A stretch of 64,000 bases of DNA from Motiliproteus sp036960405 (GCA_036960405.1 JBALWS010000010.1:1-64000), one strand, 5' to 3'. Positions 35,456 to 45,434 are shown, counted from the first letter of the stretch. Made by a program: numbers and translations. The notes: generated by a model not told the origin, from the letters alone.

Positions 35456-35485
35456 TGTGAATAAGCTGTGTATAGCTGTGGATAA
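35456..35485. promoter_or_regulatory. Three helically phased DnaA boxes upstream of glyQ
   Basis: On the minus strand TTATCCACA (35485-35477), CTATACACA (35475-35467) and TTATTCACA (35464-35456) follow one another at 10-11 bp steps. Two are perfect to TTATNCACA and one is an 8-of-9 match. They lie about 50-80 bp upstream of the presumed glyQ start point. The equal spacing would put bound DnaA on one face of the helix. Confidence 0.75.
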
Positions 35486-35527
35486 ATGGGCATATTGGTC
35501 AGCATTACGCCAACCAATAGAGCCTGG

Positions 35528-36124
35528 TTACTTGCGTGCGACCAAATAGGCTTGGTTGCGTAGCCCTTGCTCTAGCTTGCCGCTATCTAGCTCTTCGCGG
35601 TAGACCAGCGGTGTCAGTGCGCCAAACAGGCTAAGTAGTTCGCCTTGTTGAAGCAAAAATTGAGGATTACTGGGCCCCGATTGGTTGATCTTGGCGCGGG
35701 TGAAGGTTTGGTAAAACAGCAATCCTGAGGGTTTGAGCGCAGCGATAATGGCGGGGCAGAGCGAACGCTCAAGAAAACCGGTGACGCAGATAAGATCAAA
35801 GCTTTCGGGGCTGAGTGAGTGCTGCTGGATATCAATACAACGTGCTTGGAGCGGCAGTTGCTGTAGCTCGGCTAGCTGCTGAAGCTTATCGATTGCGATA
35901 TTGGACAGATCCCAGGCTTGGGTGTTGAGGCCTTGTCCTGCCAACTCTAGGGCGTTACCGCCCAGCCCACAGGCTAGCTCCAAGGCGTTGCCTTGCAGAG
36001 GCAGTAGGTGCAGGTTATCGGTTATTACCCGTGCGGCCGGGTTGATCCGCTCGGCCTGTTGGTAACGCTGGTTCCACTTTGCCTGCTGTGGATTGTTGGG
36101 TTGGGCTGAGTTTGATTTAACCAC
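35528..36124 (-). CDS. SAM-dependent methyltransferase (class I, TehB-like)
   Basis: The roughly 198-residue protein has a Rossmann-fold methyltransferase core, with the SAM motif LELACGLGGNALELA near residue 48 and the DLICVTGFLERSL region. This resembles the TehB/UbiE-like small-molecule methyltransferases. The GTG at 36124, preceded by GGAG, overlaps the end of the upstream deacylase gene and is preferred to a GTG 24 bp further upstream. The substrate is unknown. Confidence 0.82.
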   Translation of the reverse strand: MVKSNSAQPNNPQQAKWNQRYQQAERINPAARVITDNLHLLPLQGNALELACGLGGNALELAGQGLNTQAWDLSNIAIDKLQQLAELQQLPLQARCIDIQQHSLSPESFDLICVTGFLERSLCPAIIAALKPSGLLFYQTFTRAKINQSGPSNPQFLLQQGELLSLFGALTPLVYREELDSGKLEQGLRNQAYLVARK

Positions 36125-36593
36125 GGCCAATATCTCCAAACTGACCACCGGTTAGCTTGAGCAGATCGGCAGGAGCAAGCTCTATCTCCAGACCGCGCTT
36201 ACCGCCGCTGACAAACAGCGTGCTGAGGCTTTCGGCGCTCTGGTCGAGAATCAATGGTAGCCGCTTTTTCTGTCCCAACGGGCTGATGCCTCCGAGCAGG
36301 TAACCGGTTGCGCGCTGGGCTTCCTGCGGATCGGCCATTGCGACTTTCTTGCTGCCCAGCAGACTGCCTAGCGCTTTCAAGTCGAGGCTGCCCGAAACCG
36401 GAACCACGCCGACAGCCAGCCGTTTGGGATTACCGTCAAGGCTGACCAGCAGTGTTTTAAACACTTGCTTAGCAGCGATGCCGAGTGCATCAGCGGCCTC
36501 TTCCCCGTACGACTGAGTACCGGGGTCATGATGATAACTATGGGTCTGGTAAACGATTTTGGCCTTTTTGGCGCAGTTAACGGCAGGGGTCAT
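36117..36593 (-). CDS. ybaK: YbaK-type aminoacyl-tRNA deacylase
   Basis: YbaK proteins clear cysteine mischarged onto proline tRNA. The 158-residue protein has the family features: the KQVFKTLLVSLDGNP stretch, GVVPVSGSLDLKALG and the GGISPLGQKKRLP loop. I placed the start at the ATG at 36593, since an earlier in-frame start would lie deep in trkH. It sits 16 bp after trkH on the same strand. Confidence 0.9.
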   Translation of the reverse strand: MTPAVNCAKKAKIVYQTHSYHHDPGTQSYGEEAADALGIAAKQVFKTLLVSLDGNPKRLAVGVVPVSGSLDLKALGSLLGSKKVAMADPQEAQRATGYLLGGISPLGQKKRLPLILDQSAESLSTLFVSGGKRGLEIELAPADLLKLTGGQFGDIGRG

Positions 36594-36609
36594 AGGGCTC
36601 TTCTCCGTA

Positions 36610-38058
36610 TTAGCGACGCCAGAAGGCAGGAGTGAACAGTACCAGTAGGGTAAATACCTCGAGTCGCCCAAGTAGCATCGAGAAGCACAGTATCCATTTG
36701 GCGGTATCGTTGAGGTCGCCGTAGTGGGCGGCGACGTCACCCAAGCCGGGGCCAAGGTTGTTGAGCGTAGCCCCGACAGCCGTCCAGGCGGTGACCTGAT
36801 CTAGCCCGGTTCCAAGCAGCGCAATCAGCATGATCACAAATACGATCAGATAGACCGAAAAGAATCCCCACACCGCTTCGGCAACGCGGTCAGGAATGGC
36901 GCGATTGCCGAGTTTGATCGGCATGATCGCATTGGGGTGGAGTAGCCGGGTGACTTCACGCATCCCCTGTTTGAGGATGATCAGCACCCTGATCACCTTC
37001 ATTCCACCGCCGGTTGATCCGGCGCAGCCACCGGCAAAGGCGGCGATAAACAACAAGAAGGGCAGCATTGTCGGCCAATGAGCGAAGTCTGCAGTGGCGA
37101 AGCCAGTTGTGGTGGCGATCGAGACCACCTCGAACAGTGCGTTACGGAGCGCGTCTAGCCCGGCAAAGGTACCGGTCAGTTGCAGTACAATCGTACAAAA
37201 GAAAGTGATGCCTACCAGGATGCTGAGGTAGAAACGAAACTCGGGATCACGCCAGTAATGGCGTAGGCTTTTCTGCTTCCAGGCACTGAAGTGGAGGGCA
37301 AAGTTGACCGCCGAGATCACCATAAAGAAGATCGCAATCGCCTCGATCATCGGATTGTTGAAGTAGCCGATACTGGCGTCGTGGGTCGAGAAACCGCCGA
37401 TCGCCACCGTCGAGAAGCTGTGGCAAATGGCATCGAACAGGGTCATACCTGCCAGCCAGTACCCCAGTGCACAGGCGATAGTCAGCGACAGGTAGATGTA
37501 CCATAGCGCTTTGGCAGTTTCGGTTATTCGAGGAGTCAGTTTGGAATCTTTGACCGGACCGGGTGTTTCGGCCCGGTAGAGCTGCATCCCCCCGATGCCG
37601 AGCATCGGTAGGATGGCTACTGCCAACACGATGATACCCATGCCGCCAAACCACTGCAGCTGTTGGCGATACCACAGGATCGACTCGGGAAGCAGGTCGA
37701 TGCCGGTAATCACCGTGGCACCTGTTGTCGTCAATCCAGATACCGATTCAAACACGGCATCGACGACAGACAGGTGCGGCACGGCTGACAGCATTAGCGG
37801 GATCGAACCGAACAGTCCCAGTACGGTCCAGAACAATACCGTGATCAGGAAGCCGTCGCGGGTGCGCAGATCTTGGCGAACCTTGTAAAACGGTATCCAG
37901 GTGAAAAAGCCGGTGATCAGGGTGATGCCAAAGGCGATCAGAAACGGCATCGACGAACCGTCGTTAAAGATGTACGAGACCGCCACAGGCGGTAGCATGC
38001 TGAAGCTGAACACCATCATCAGGATGCCGAGAATGCGTAAGATAACGCGGAAATGCAT
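36610..38058 (-). CDS. trkH: Trk potassium uptake protein TrkH
   Basis: TrkH is the membrane channel of the Trk potassium system and is gated by TrkA. The 482-residue protein has about ten hydrophobic helices and the pore-loop glycine motifs of the family (for example SGLTTTGATVI and ATTTGFATADF). It follows trkA by 26 bp. Confidence 0.95.
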   Translation of the reverse strand: MHFRVILRILGILMMVFSFSMLPPVAVSYIFNDGSSMPFLIAFGITLITGFFTWIPFYKVRQDLRTRDGFLITVLFWTVLGLFGSIPLMLSAVPHLSVVDAVFESVSGLTTTGATVITGIDLLPESILWYRQQLQWFGGMGIIVLAVAILPMLGIGGMQLYRAETPGPVKDSKLTPRITETAKALWYIYLSLTIACALGYWLAGMTLFDAICHSFSTVAIGGFSTHDASIGYFNNPMIEAIAIFFMVISAVNFALHFSAWKQKSLRHYWRDPEFRFYLSILVGITFFCTIVLQLTGTFAGLDALRNALFEVVSIATTTGFATADFAHWPTMLPFLLFIAAFAGGCAGSTGGGMKVIRVLIILKQGMREVTRLLHPNAIMPIKLGNRAIPDRVAEAVWGFFSVYLIVFVIMLIALLGTGLDQVTAWTAVGATLNNLGPGLGDVAAHYGDLNDTAKWILCFSMLLGRLEVFTLLVLFTPAFWRR

Positions 38059-38084
38059 GGCCGCTAGCGCTCCCTAAACCGAAA

Positions 38085-39461
38085 CTAGAAAAAGGTCAGA
38101 CCGACTTGGAACAGTCGTTCGACATCGGGAATGCGGCGCTTATCGATCAGGAACATGATCACGTGGTCGCCATTTTGAACCACCACATCGTCATGGGCGA
38201 TCAGCACCTCATCGTTGCGCACGATCGCACCGATGGTGGTACCACGGGGTAGGTCAATATCTTCTATCGCCTTACCTACCACCTTGGAGCTACGGCTGTC
38301 ACCGTGGGCGATCGCTTCCATCGCTTCGGCAGCACCACGACGTAGAGAGTGAACGTTTACTACGTCTCCGCGCCTTACATGAGTAAGTAGGCTGCCTATA
38401 GTTGCCTGCTGAGGTGAGATGGCGATATCGATCACGCCTCCTTGAACCAGGTCAACATAAGCCGGATTGTTGATCAGTGTCATCACGGTTCGAGCACCGA
38501 GTCGCTTGGCCAGCATCGAGGCCATGATATTGGCTTCGTCGTCGTTGGTCAGGGCGCAGAATACATCGGTGCCTTCGATGTTTTCTTCCAGTAATAGCTC
38601 CTGATCCGAGGCGCTGCCTTGCAGCACGATGGTGTGGTCAAGCTCGTTGGCGAGAATATTACAGCGTTTGATATTGCGCTCGATGATCTTGACCTGATAA
38701 TCCTTTTCTAAGGTGCGAGCAAGGTTAGAACCGATGTTGCCACCGCCAGCGATGATGATCCGCTTGTAGGGGTTATCTAGTCGGCGTAGCTCACTCATTA
38801 CCGAGCGAATATCCTTGCGTGCGGCGATGAAGAACACCTCATCGTCGGCTTCGATAATGGTATCGCCCTGCGGGATAATCGGGCTGCCACGACGGAAGAT
38901 CGCTGCGACCCGGGTATCGACGTTGGGCATGTGCGAGCGCAAGAAGGCGATCTCATGGCCAACCAGCGGACCACCATAAAAGGCTTTAACCGCAACAAGT
39001 TGTGCTTTACCGTCGGCAAAATCGAGCACCTGAAGCGCGCCTGGGTGTTGAATCAAGCGCTTGATATGACGGGTGACAAGTTGCTCGGGGCTGATCAGTA
39101 CGTTGATCGGGATCGCTTTATCCGAAAACAACCGCTCTTTCTCGGCTAGAAAACCGTGGCCACGAATCCGGCCGATGCGGGTCGGTGTATGAAAGATCGA
39201 ATGGGCCACCTGGCAGGCGACCATATTGATGGTGTCGGAGTTGGTCACCGCGATCAGCATATCGGCGTCTTCGCCACCGGCCTGTTCCAAGATGTCTGGC
39301 GAGGCACCCTGGCCCTCGAGGGTACGGATATCGAGTCGATCTTGCAGTTCCCGCAGTCGAGCGCCGTCGGTATCGACAATGGTGATGTCATTGGCCTCGT
39401 TGGCCAGGTTTTCTGCCAGGGTCGCACCGACCTGGCCGGCTCCCAGAATAATGATCTTCAT
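38085..39461 (-). CDS. trkA: Trk potassium system regulatory protein TrkA
   Basis: TrkA is the cytoplasmic NAD- and ATP-binding ring that controls TrkH. The 458-residue protein is a tandem of two RCK units, each with a Rossmann glycine motif (ILGAGQVGATLAENL at the start and IAGGGNIGSNLARTL in the middle) and a TrkA-C domain. It begins 3 bp past rsmB. Confidence 0.97.
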   Translation of the reverse strand: MKIIILGAGQVGATLAENLANEANDITIVDTDGARLRELQDRLDIRTLEGQGASPDILEQAGGEDADMLIAVTNSDTINMVACQVAHSIFHTPTRIGRIRGHGFLAEKERLFSDKAIPINVLISPEQLVTRHIKRLIQHPGALQVLDFADGKAQLVAVKAFYGGPLVGHEIAFLRSHMPNVDTRVAAIFRRGSPIIPQGDTIIEADDEVFFIAARKDIRSVMSELRRLDNPYKRIIIAGGGNIGSNLARTLEKDYQVKIIERNIKRCNILANELDHTIVLQGSASDQELLLEENIEGTDVFCALTNDDEANIMASMLAKRLGARTVMTLINNPAYVDLVQGGVIDIAISPQQATIGSLLTHVRRGDVVNVHSLRRGAAEAMEAIAHGDSRSSKVVGKAIEDIDLPRGTTIGAIVRNDEVLIAHDDVVVQNGDHVIMFLIDKRRIPDVERLFQVGLTFF

Positions 39462-39464
39462 CGC

Positions 39465-40781
39465 TTAGGCGCTGACCTCATTGTGTATGTCGGCTTTTTC
39501 CAATACTGCATAGTAAAAACCGTCGTGACCATTGGGCTGTGGAAAAAGTTGCCGTCCGGCTGGTTGGGTCAGTCCCCAGCTAGCCTCGATCGGCCGTTCG
39601 CGAGCATCGGCTTGTTGGGTCAAAAACGCCGAGATCACCCGTTCGTTTTCTTGAGGCAGCACCGAACAGGTGGCGTAGACCAGTCTGCCACCAGGCTTAA
39701 GCATCGGCCACAAGTTGGCTAAGATGTGGCGCTGCAACTGCGCCAGTTTATCGATATCCTCGGGCCGCCGCAGATGTTTTATATCGGGGTTGCGACGGAT
39801 CACACCGGTGGCTGAGCAGGGGGCGTCTAGCAGGATCCGGTCAAAGGGTTTGCCGTCCCACCAATCCGCACAGGCGGCATCGGCAGCTAGCAATTGGCAG
39901 TTCAGGTCGAGCCGGTCCAGATTTTGCTGTACCCGCTGCAGCCGATCATCGCTGATATCTAAAGCCAGGCAGTGTTCCATTCCCGGTTGCAGCTCGAGCA
40001 GGTGGCAGGTTTTTCCACCTGGCGCGGCGCAGGCATCGAGTATCCGTTCGTCTGGTTGCGGGTCGAGCAGGTTGGCGGCTAGCTGGGCGGCTTCATCCTG
40101 GACGCTGGCAAGCCCTTGTTCAAACCCGGGCAGTTGCAGCACATCGACAGCCTGTAGCAGGGTAATGCCGTCTTCGGAATAGGGGCACAGAGTGAAGCCG
40201 ATGCCGGCTTGCTCCAATTGCTGGCTGTAGGCTTGGCGTTGGATCAGCCGTTGATTGACGCGTAGCGTCATCGGCGCCTGCAGGTTATTCTGGCTCAGGA
40301 TCGCATCAACCTGATCGGGCCAGACCTTGGTTAGCTTGCCGATCAACCAAGCCGGATGGGCGTACTGGAACTCCGCGTTGGAACTGAGGGTGCTGGTGAG
40401 TTCGGCTTCGCGGCGTTGGAAGTTTCGCAGAATGCCGTTGATCAACCCTTTGGCCCAAGGCTTTTTTAGCTTGGCGGTCACCTGTACCGTTTCGCTGATG
40501 GCTGCGTGAGCCGGAATACGGGTGTAACCGAGTTGGTAGAGTCCTAGCAGGATCAGTGCTTGGATATCCTGATCCTTACGTTTGAGCGGTTTGGGCATCA
40601 ATTCGGCGGCGATCAGCTGTAGTCTGGGCAAGAACCGCATCGTGCCATAGCAGAGCTCACGCAGCAGCGGGTGCTCGCTGGGGTCCAGCTTATCGAGTTG
40701 CGGCGCTAGCGTTGAGGCTAACGAACCATCCTGCTTCAGGATCGGGGTTAAGGCGCGAACGGCGTGCAAGCGAACACTCAT
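39465..40781 (-). CDS. rsmB: 16S rRNA (cytosine967-C5)-methyltransferase
   Basis: RsmB methylates C967 of 16S rRNA. The 438-residue protein has an N-terminal NusB-like RNA-binding domain and a C-terminal SAM domain. The C-terminal domain contains DACAAPGGKTCHLLEL, the LLDAPCSATGVIRRNPD motif and the catalytic cysteine in YATCSVLPQEN. It overlaps the fmt stop by 4 bases. Confidence 0.96.
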   Translation of the reverse strand: MSVRLHAVRALTPILKQDGSLASTLAPQLDKLDPSEHPLLRELCYGTMRFLPRLQLIAAELMPKPLKRKDQDIQALILLGLYQLGYTRIPAHAAISETVQVTAKLKKPWAKGLINGILRNFQRREAELTSTLSSNAEFQYAHPAWLIGKLTKVWPDQVDAILSQNNLQAPMTLRVNQRLIQRQAYSQQLEQAGIGFTLCPYSEDGITLLQAVDVLQLPGFEQGLASVQDEAAQLAANLLDPQPDERILDACAAPGGKTCHLLELQPGMEHCLALDISDDRLQRVQQNLDRLDLNCQLLAADAACADWWDGKPFDRILLDAPCSATGVIRRNPDIKHLRRPEDIDKLAQLQRHILANLWPMLKPGGRLVYATCSVLPQENERVISAFLTQQADARERPIEASWGLTQPAGRQLFPQPNGHDGFYYAVLEKADIHNEVSA

Positions 40782-41743
40782 TCTGCGTTGCCTGCATCAA
40801 ATTGGTTACCGGCGCGGAACAGGTCTTGGTTGCCGTTGAGCAGAGTTTTGACCGGTTGTTTTGTTTTACCAGGAATCTGCAACCGGGTTAGCCGGAGAAT
40901 GCCGTTACCGGTGGCTACGGCTAACCCTCGGTTGTCTGCGTTGATTAAGCTTCCTGGTGACTGGTCGCTGTTGCCATCTTCAACCTCCGCTTCCCATATG
41001 CGTATACGTTCATCATTAAGTCGGCTGAACGCGACTCTGGAGGGATTTAAACCGCGAATCTTACGACATAGTTGCTCAGCGCTATGCCGCCAATCGAGTT
41101 CGCTTTCTTCCTTTTCGAGTTTATGAGCATAGTTGGCGTTTTTGTCATTCTGAGAGGTGGGAATGGCTTTCCCACCGGCGAGTTGCTCGATAGTTTCGAG
41201 TAAGGCCGTAGAGCCTAAGCCCATTAAGCGTTCGCCCAGTGTTCCCGCCGTATCATGCTCATAAATTGGGCAAGATTGGATGTAGAGCATATCCCCTGTG
41301 TCTAAGCCTTCGTCCATCTGCATGATGGTGACGCCGGTCTGTTGGTCGCCGGCCATAATTGCCCGCTCGATAGGGGCTGCTCCGCGCCAGCGCGGCAGCA
41401 GTGAGGCGTGCACATTGATGCAACCCAGCTTTGGAGTCTCAAGAACCACTTTGGGTAACAGCTGACCGTAGGCGACCACTACCATCAGGTCGGCATCGAA
41501 CCGGGCCAGCATCTGCTGCTCGTCGTCAGACTTGAGGCTCAGGGGTTGGCAGACGGTGATACCGGTCTGCTGCGCCAACTGTTTGACTGGGCTAGGTATT
41601 AATTTTTTGCCCTTTTTGCCACTCTTGTCGGGTGGTGTATAAACCGCCACCACCTGGTGCCGACTGTTGATCAGGGCTTCAAGATTGGCGGCGGCAAACT
41701 CGGGGGTGCCGGCAAATACGATACGCAGCGGCGGATTTTGCAT
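40778..41743 (-). CDS. fmt: Methionyl-tRNA formyltransferase
   Basis: Fmt formylates initiator methionyl-tRNA. The 321-residue protein has the N-terminal formyltransferase fold with NVHASLLPRWRGAAPIERAI, the signature that holds the catalytic residues. The C-terminal OB domain follows. It lies between def and rsmB, the common def-fmt-rsmB-trkA order. Confidence 0.96.
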   Translation of the reverse strand: MQNPPLRIVFAGTPEFAAANLEALINSRHQVVAVYTPPDKSGKKGKKLIPSPVKQLAQQTGITVCQPLSLKSDDEQQMLARFDADLMVVVAYGQLLPKVVLETPKLGCINVHASLLPRWRGAAPIERAIMAGDQQTGVTIMQMDEGLDTGDMLYIQSCPIYEHDTAGTLGERLMGLGSTALLETIEQLAGGKAIPTSQNDKNANYAHKLEKEESELDWRHSAEQLCRKIRGLNPSRVAFSRLNDERIRIWEAEVEDGNSDQSPGSLINADNRGLAVATGNGILRLTRLQIPGKTKQPVKTLLNGNQDLFRAGNQFDAGNAE

Positions 41744-41796
41744 GGTCTGGCCTTATTTCAACCAGGCCTGCTAGGGCCTGGGTAGGGATGTGGGTA

Positions 41797-42309
41797 TCAG
41801 GCCTGCTCTTCCTGACGATGTTTCTTTTCCAGTTTCTTGCGGATGCGGTTGCGCTTTAGCGGTGAGACATAGTCGACAAACAGTTTGCCCTCGAGGTGAT
41901 CCAATTCATGCTGAATGCAGACCGCCAGCAACCCTTCGGCTTCCAACTCGAAAGGCTGGCCATCGCGGTCTAGCGCTTTGAGAAGGATATGGTTGGCCCG
42001 TTCGACGGGTTCATAATAGCCGGGGACGGACAGACAGCCTTCGTCGGACTGCTCCCGCTCATCGTCAAGAATGTCGTACTCGGGGTTGATCAGCACCAAA
42101 GGTTCGCTTCGATCATCGCTGATGTCGATAACCACCAGTCGTTGATGAATGTTGATCTGAGTGGCCGCTAAACCGATGCCTGGTGCTTCGTACATGGTTT
42201 CAAACATATCGTCGATTAACTTGCGTAGACTGTCATCGACGTTTTTAACCGCTGTGGCACGTGTCCGCAAGCGAAGGTCAGGAAACTCAAGAATATCTAA
42301 TAAAGCCAT
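41797..42309 (-). CDS. def: Peptide deformylase
   Basis: Def removes the formyl group from nascent proteins. The 170-residue protein has the three metal-binding motifs: GIGLAATQI, EGCLSVPG and QHELDHLEG. It is the first gene of the def-fmt-rsmB-trkA-trkH run on this strand and is divergent from the tsaP-like gene. The 263-bp gap between them shows no other gene. Confidence 0.97.
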   Translation of the reverse strand: MALLDILEFPDLRLRTRATAVKNVDDSLRKLIDDMFETMYEAPGIGLAATQINIHQRLVVIDISDDRSEPLVLINPEYDILDDEREQSDEGCLSVPGYYEPVERANHILLKALDRDGQPFELEAEGLLAVCIQHELDHLEGKLFVDYVSPLKRNRIRKKLEKKHRQEEQA

Positions 42310-42572
42310 AATAAAACAACGGGTTAGTGACTAATGGTGAGAGGTGAAAAGTGCCGTTTGAGGCCTAAAGGCTATTATACTGTTTACTTCTGCACATTCC
42401 ATAGCAAGAATACGAGGTTATACCGCTAGTTAGGTGATCACTGAAGCGCTGCCAAGGCAAGAACGGGTAGGGATTTTTCAGACACCGCTGAGCTTTAGCT
42501 AGTTTGTTGTTGGCCGATACCCTTAATTGTTCGTCCGGGGTTCACCCAAGGCTTGTTTAAAAGGGATTTACC

Positions 42573-43601
42573 ATGAGAAGACTGTTGTTCGCCATCGTTG
42601 CTAGCTTGCTGGTTATTTCCAGTGTTCGGGCGGATGTCATCGAGTTGGCCGATAGCCATCCAGACCAATATACCGTGGTTAAAGGCGATACCCTGTGGGA
42701 TATCTCGGGCCAGTTTTTGAAAAGCCCCTGGCTCTGGCCCAAAGTCTGGAGTGTCAATCCACAGATTGATAATCCACACCTGATCTATCCGGGTGATGTG
42801 ATCTATCTGGTTTATGTCAATGGTAAGCCGCAATTACGGCTCAAGCGTGGTCCGCGTAAGCTGTCTCCGGAAATTCGCCGCACCCCGCTGGCTCAAGCGA
42901 TCCCTACCATCCCGTTACAAGATATCAAGAGTTTCCTGTCTGATAACCTGATTATGGATCGCGACGTGCTTGAGCGAGCTCCCTACGTGGTCGCAGGGGT
43001 CAATGACCGCATCGTTTCCGGTGCTGGAGACCGGGTGTATGCTCGCGGTGAGTTGAGCGCTGATGAGCAGGGGCAACAGTTCTTTGGTCTGTACCGGCCA
43101 GCACGTAGTTATACCGACCCCGATACCGGTGAGGATTTGGGTTTTGAGTCGCAGAGTATTGGCACCGGATACTTGCAAGCAGTGGACAAAGATATTCTGA
43201 CGCTGAAGTTGAAGCACACCTCCCAAGAGGTCCGGATAATGGACCGGGTATTGCCAACGCCGGAAGGCGCAATCCAATCGGTTTTTTATCCATCGGTCAC
43301 TGACGAGCCGCTCAAAGGGCGTATTCTGTCGGTACTCAGAGGGGTGGATAAGATTGGTCAGTACGATGTGATTGCGATCAATCGTGGCGAGCGTGAAGGG
43401 GTTAAGGCGGGTAATGTGTTTTATGTCTACAAAGTCGGTGAGACCGTCGTCGATCCGGTGACCAAAGAGACTATTACGCTTCCCTCCGAGCGTGCTGGCT
43501 TGGTGATGGTATTCAAGCCCTTTGAGAAGATCAGCTACGCGCTGGTGATGCGCGCCAGAAGCAGTTTGGCGGTTATGGATGAGGTCCGCTCCCCGCGATA
43601 G
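42573..43601 (+). CDS. tsaP: LysM-domain exported protein, TsaP-like
   Basis: The 342-residue protein has a signal peptide (MRRLLFAIVASLLVISSVRA). A LysM peptidoglycan-binding domain follows (about residues 32-80, with VVKGDTLWDISGQF and the LIYPGDVIYL end). The rest is a long beta-rich region with FlgT-C character. This matches TsaP, which anchors the type IV pilus secretin to the wall. A gene of this kind next to dprA and def is also known from Pseudomonas. AAGGGA precedes the ATG. Confidence 0.85.
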   Translation: MRRLLFAIVASLLVISSVRADVIELADSHPDQYTVVKGDTLWDISGQFLKSPWLWPKVWSVNPQIDNPHLIYPGDVIYLVYVNGKPQLRLKRGPRKLSPEIRRTPLAQAIPTIPLQDIKSFLSDNLIMDRDVLERAPYVVAGVNDRIVSGAGDRVYARGELSADEQGQQFFGLYRPARSYTDPDTGEDLGFESQSIGTGYLQAVDKDILTLKLKHTSQEVRIMDRVLPTPEGAIQSVFYPSVTDEPLKGRILSVLRGVDKIGQYDVIAINRGEREGVKAGNVFYVYKVGETVVDPVTKETITLPSERAGLVMVFKPFEKISYALVMRARSSLAVMDEVRSPR

Positions 43602-43636
43602 CCCAATCCTACACCGCTGCCGATCAAGGATGATCT

Positions 43637-44791
43637 ATGCAGCCGACTCATCGTTACCTGCAACCCGAGCAGTGCCTCTGGTTGCAGTTGTCCCAAATCC
43701 CAGGCTTAGGCCCGGTTACGCTCAAGCAGCTTTGGCAGGCGTTTGGCTCTGCCGAGGCGATTCTTGATGCTTCGCGGCAGCAATTGCTCCAACAAGGGCT
43801 GCGCCGTTCACTGGTTGATGCCCTTAGCAATCCCGCTCTTCCGCTCCCCAACAGAGCACGGATTGAAACGGTTGATAGTTGGCTGGCAGAGCTCAACCAC
43901 CACCTGCTTACTTTAGATGACCCGCTCTACCCGCAATCATTGCGTGAGATCGCTGATCCGCCACCGTTGTTGTATCTGGTGGGTGATGCAGCGCTGTTGA
44001 GCCTGCCCCAGATCGCGCTGGTTGGCAGTCGCAATGCCACCATCCAAGGGTTGGAAGATGCCCAAGCCTATGCCCGCTATCTATCCAAGCAAGGGTTGGT
44101 TCCTACCAGCGGCCTGGCGCTGGGCATTGATGCGGCGGCCCATGCCGGTGCACTCGATGGTATGGGGCTAACCGTTGCGGTGCTCGGAACCGGGGTGGAT
44201 CGTATCTACCCGGCTCGGCACCATGGCTTGGCACAGCAAATTGTTGAGCAGGGCGGGGTGCTGGTTTCTGAATTGCCACTGGGAACCCCAACCCGGGCGC
44301 AAAACTTTCCCAAACGTAACCGGATTATCAGCGGCTTGAGTGTAGGGGTGCTAGTGGTTGAAGCGGCGTTGAAAAGTGGCTCTTTGATTACCGCCAGGCA
44401 AGCGTCGGAACAGGGGCGAGAGGTGTTTGCGCTACCGGGATCGATCCACAACCCATTAAGTAAAGGCTGTCATAGTTTGATTCGTCAGGGTGCCATATTG
44501 GTCGACTCTGCTCAGCAGATACTGCAAGAACTGGCTCCTCAGCTACCATTGATCGATTCGTTGGGGTGCGTTACAGATGAGCCTCAAGCGGAGCTAAGCC
44601 TGGCAGGCTTGTCTGCATTAGAGCGACAGTTGCTGGATGTGACAGGCTATGAGGTGACCTCGCTGGACCGGTTGGTATTACGATCAGGATTGCCCATCGA
44701 GCAGGTCCAAGCCGAGATGCTATCGATGGAGTTACAGGGCTGGGTAGCCTCTGTCCCCGGCGGCTATCAGCGTACTCGGTTTGATCGATAG
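43637..44791 (+). CDS. dprA: DNA processing protein DprA
   Basis: DprA binds incoming single-stranded DNA and loads RecA during transformation. The 384-residue protein has an N-terminal SAM-like part, then the Rossmann-like core with GSRNAT, TSGLALGIDAAAH and LGTGVDRIYP. A C-terminal winged helix follows. AAGGA precedes the ATG. The gene is also present in many bacteria that are not known to be competent. Confidence 0.95.
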   Translation: MQPTHRYLQPEQCLWLQLSQIPGLGPVTLKQLWQAFGSAEAILDASRQQLLQQGLRRSLVDALSNPALPLPNRARIETVDSWLAELNHHLLTLDDPLYPQSLREIADPPPLLYLVGDAALLSLPQIALVGSRNATIQGLEDAQAYARYLSKQGLVPTSGLALGIDAAAHAGALDGMGLTVAVLGTGVDRIYPARHHGLAQQIVEQGGVLVSELPLGTPTRAQNFPKRNRIISGLSVGVLVVEAALKSGSLITARQASEQGREVFALPGSIHNPLSKGCHSLIRQGAILVDSAQQILQELAPQLPLIDSLGCVTDEPQAELSLAGLSALERQLLDVTGYEVTSLDRLVLRSGLPIEQVQAEMLSMELQGWVASVPGGYQRTRFDR

Positions 44792-44927
44792 AGTTGAAAC
44801 TGTTCGCCAGTTAAAGCCACGTGCGGATGGGGTGAAAACAGCTCACTTGAAAGCCGCCCGCGAGTAGGGTAGTTTTCCGCACTTACATTTTTACGACCCG
44901 ATTCCCCAATCTTATATCGAGGCCACT

Positions 44928-45434
44928 ATGTCCAAGCCCTTTATTGCAATTCTGATGGGATCAGATTCTGATCTGCCTGTTATGGAAGCTGCTACCACGG
45001 TACTTAAGCAGCTAGAGGTGCCGTTCGAGATGAAAATCTCCTCGGCACACCGTACCCCGGTAGCGACTCACGACTATGTGGTCGATGCGGATGCACGCGG
45101 CTGTGTGGCATTTATCTGTGCGGCAGGCATGGCGGCTCACCTAGCTGGTGCCGTAGCAGCGAATACCCTGAAGCCGGTTATCGGCGTGCCGATCAACTCG
45201 TCACTCGACGGGCTGGATGCGTTGTTGGCAACCGTTCAGATGCCGGCTGGCATTCCGGTTGCAACCGTTGCGATCGGCAAGGCCGGTGCCAAAAATGCGG
45301 CTTACCTGGCTGCGCAGATTCTCGCTTCGCTGGATACTGGCCTACGTCAGCGTCTGATCGACGAGCGCCGCGCCAATACCGAAGCGGTACTGGCCAAAGA
45401 TAGGGCGTTGCAGGAGCGCTTGGCTAACGGTTGA
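44928..45434 (+). CDS. purE: N5-carboxyaminoimidazole ribonucleotide mutase
   Basis: PurE converts N5-CAIR to CAIR in purine synthesis. The 168-residue protein has GSDSDLPVMEAA, the SAHRTP signature and the AAGMAAHLAGAVAANT loop. GAGG precedes the ATG. The partner purK is not next to it here, unlike in many genomes. Confidence 0.96.
   Translation: MSKPFIAILMGSDSDLPVMEAATTVLKQLEVPFEMKISSAHRTPVATHDYVVDADARGCVAFICAAGMAAHLAGAVAANTLKPVIGVPINSSLDGLDALLATVQMPAGIPVATVAIGKAGAKNAAYLAAQILASLDTGLRQRLIDERRANTEAVLAKDRALQERLANG

Noticed and set aside
36594..36755. Longer N-terminus for the YbaK-type gene
   Set aside because: It would lie inside trkH in another frame and adds unrelated residues; the family start is at 36593.
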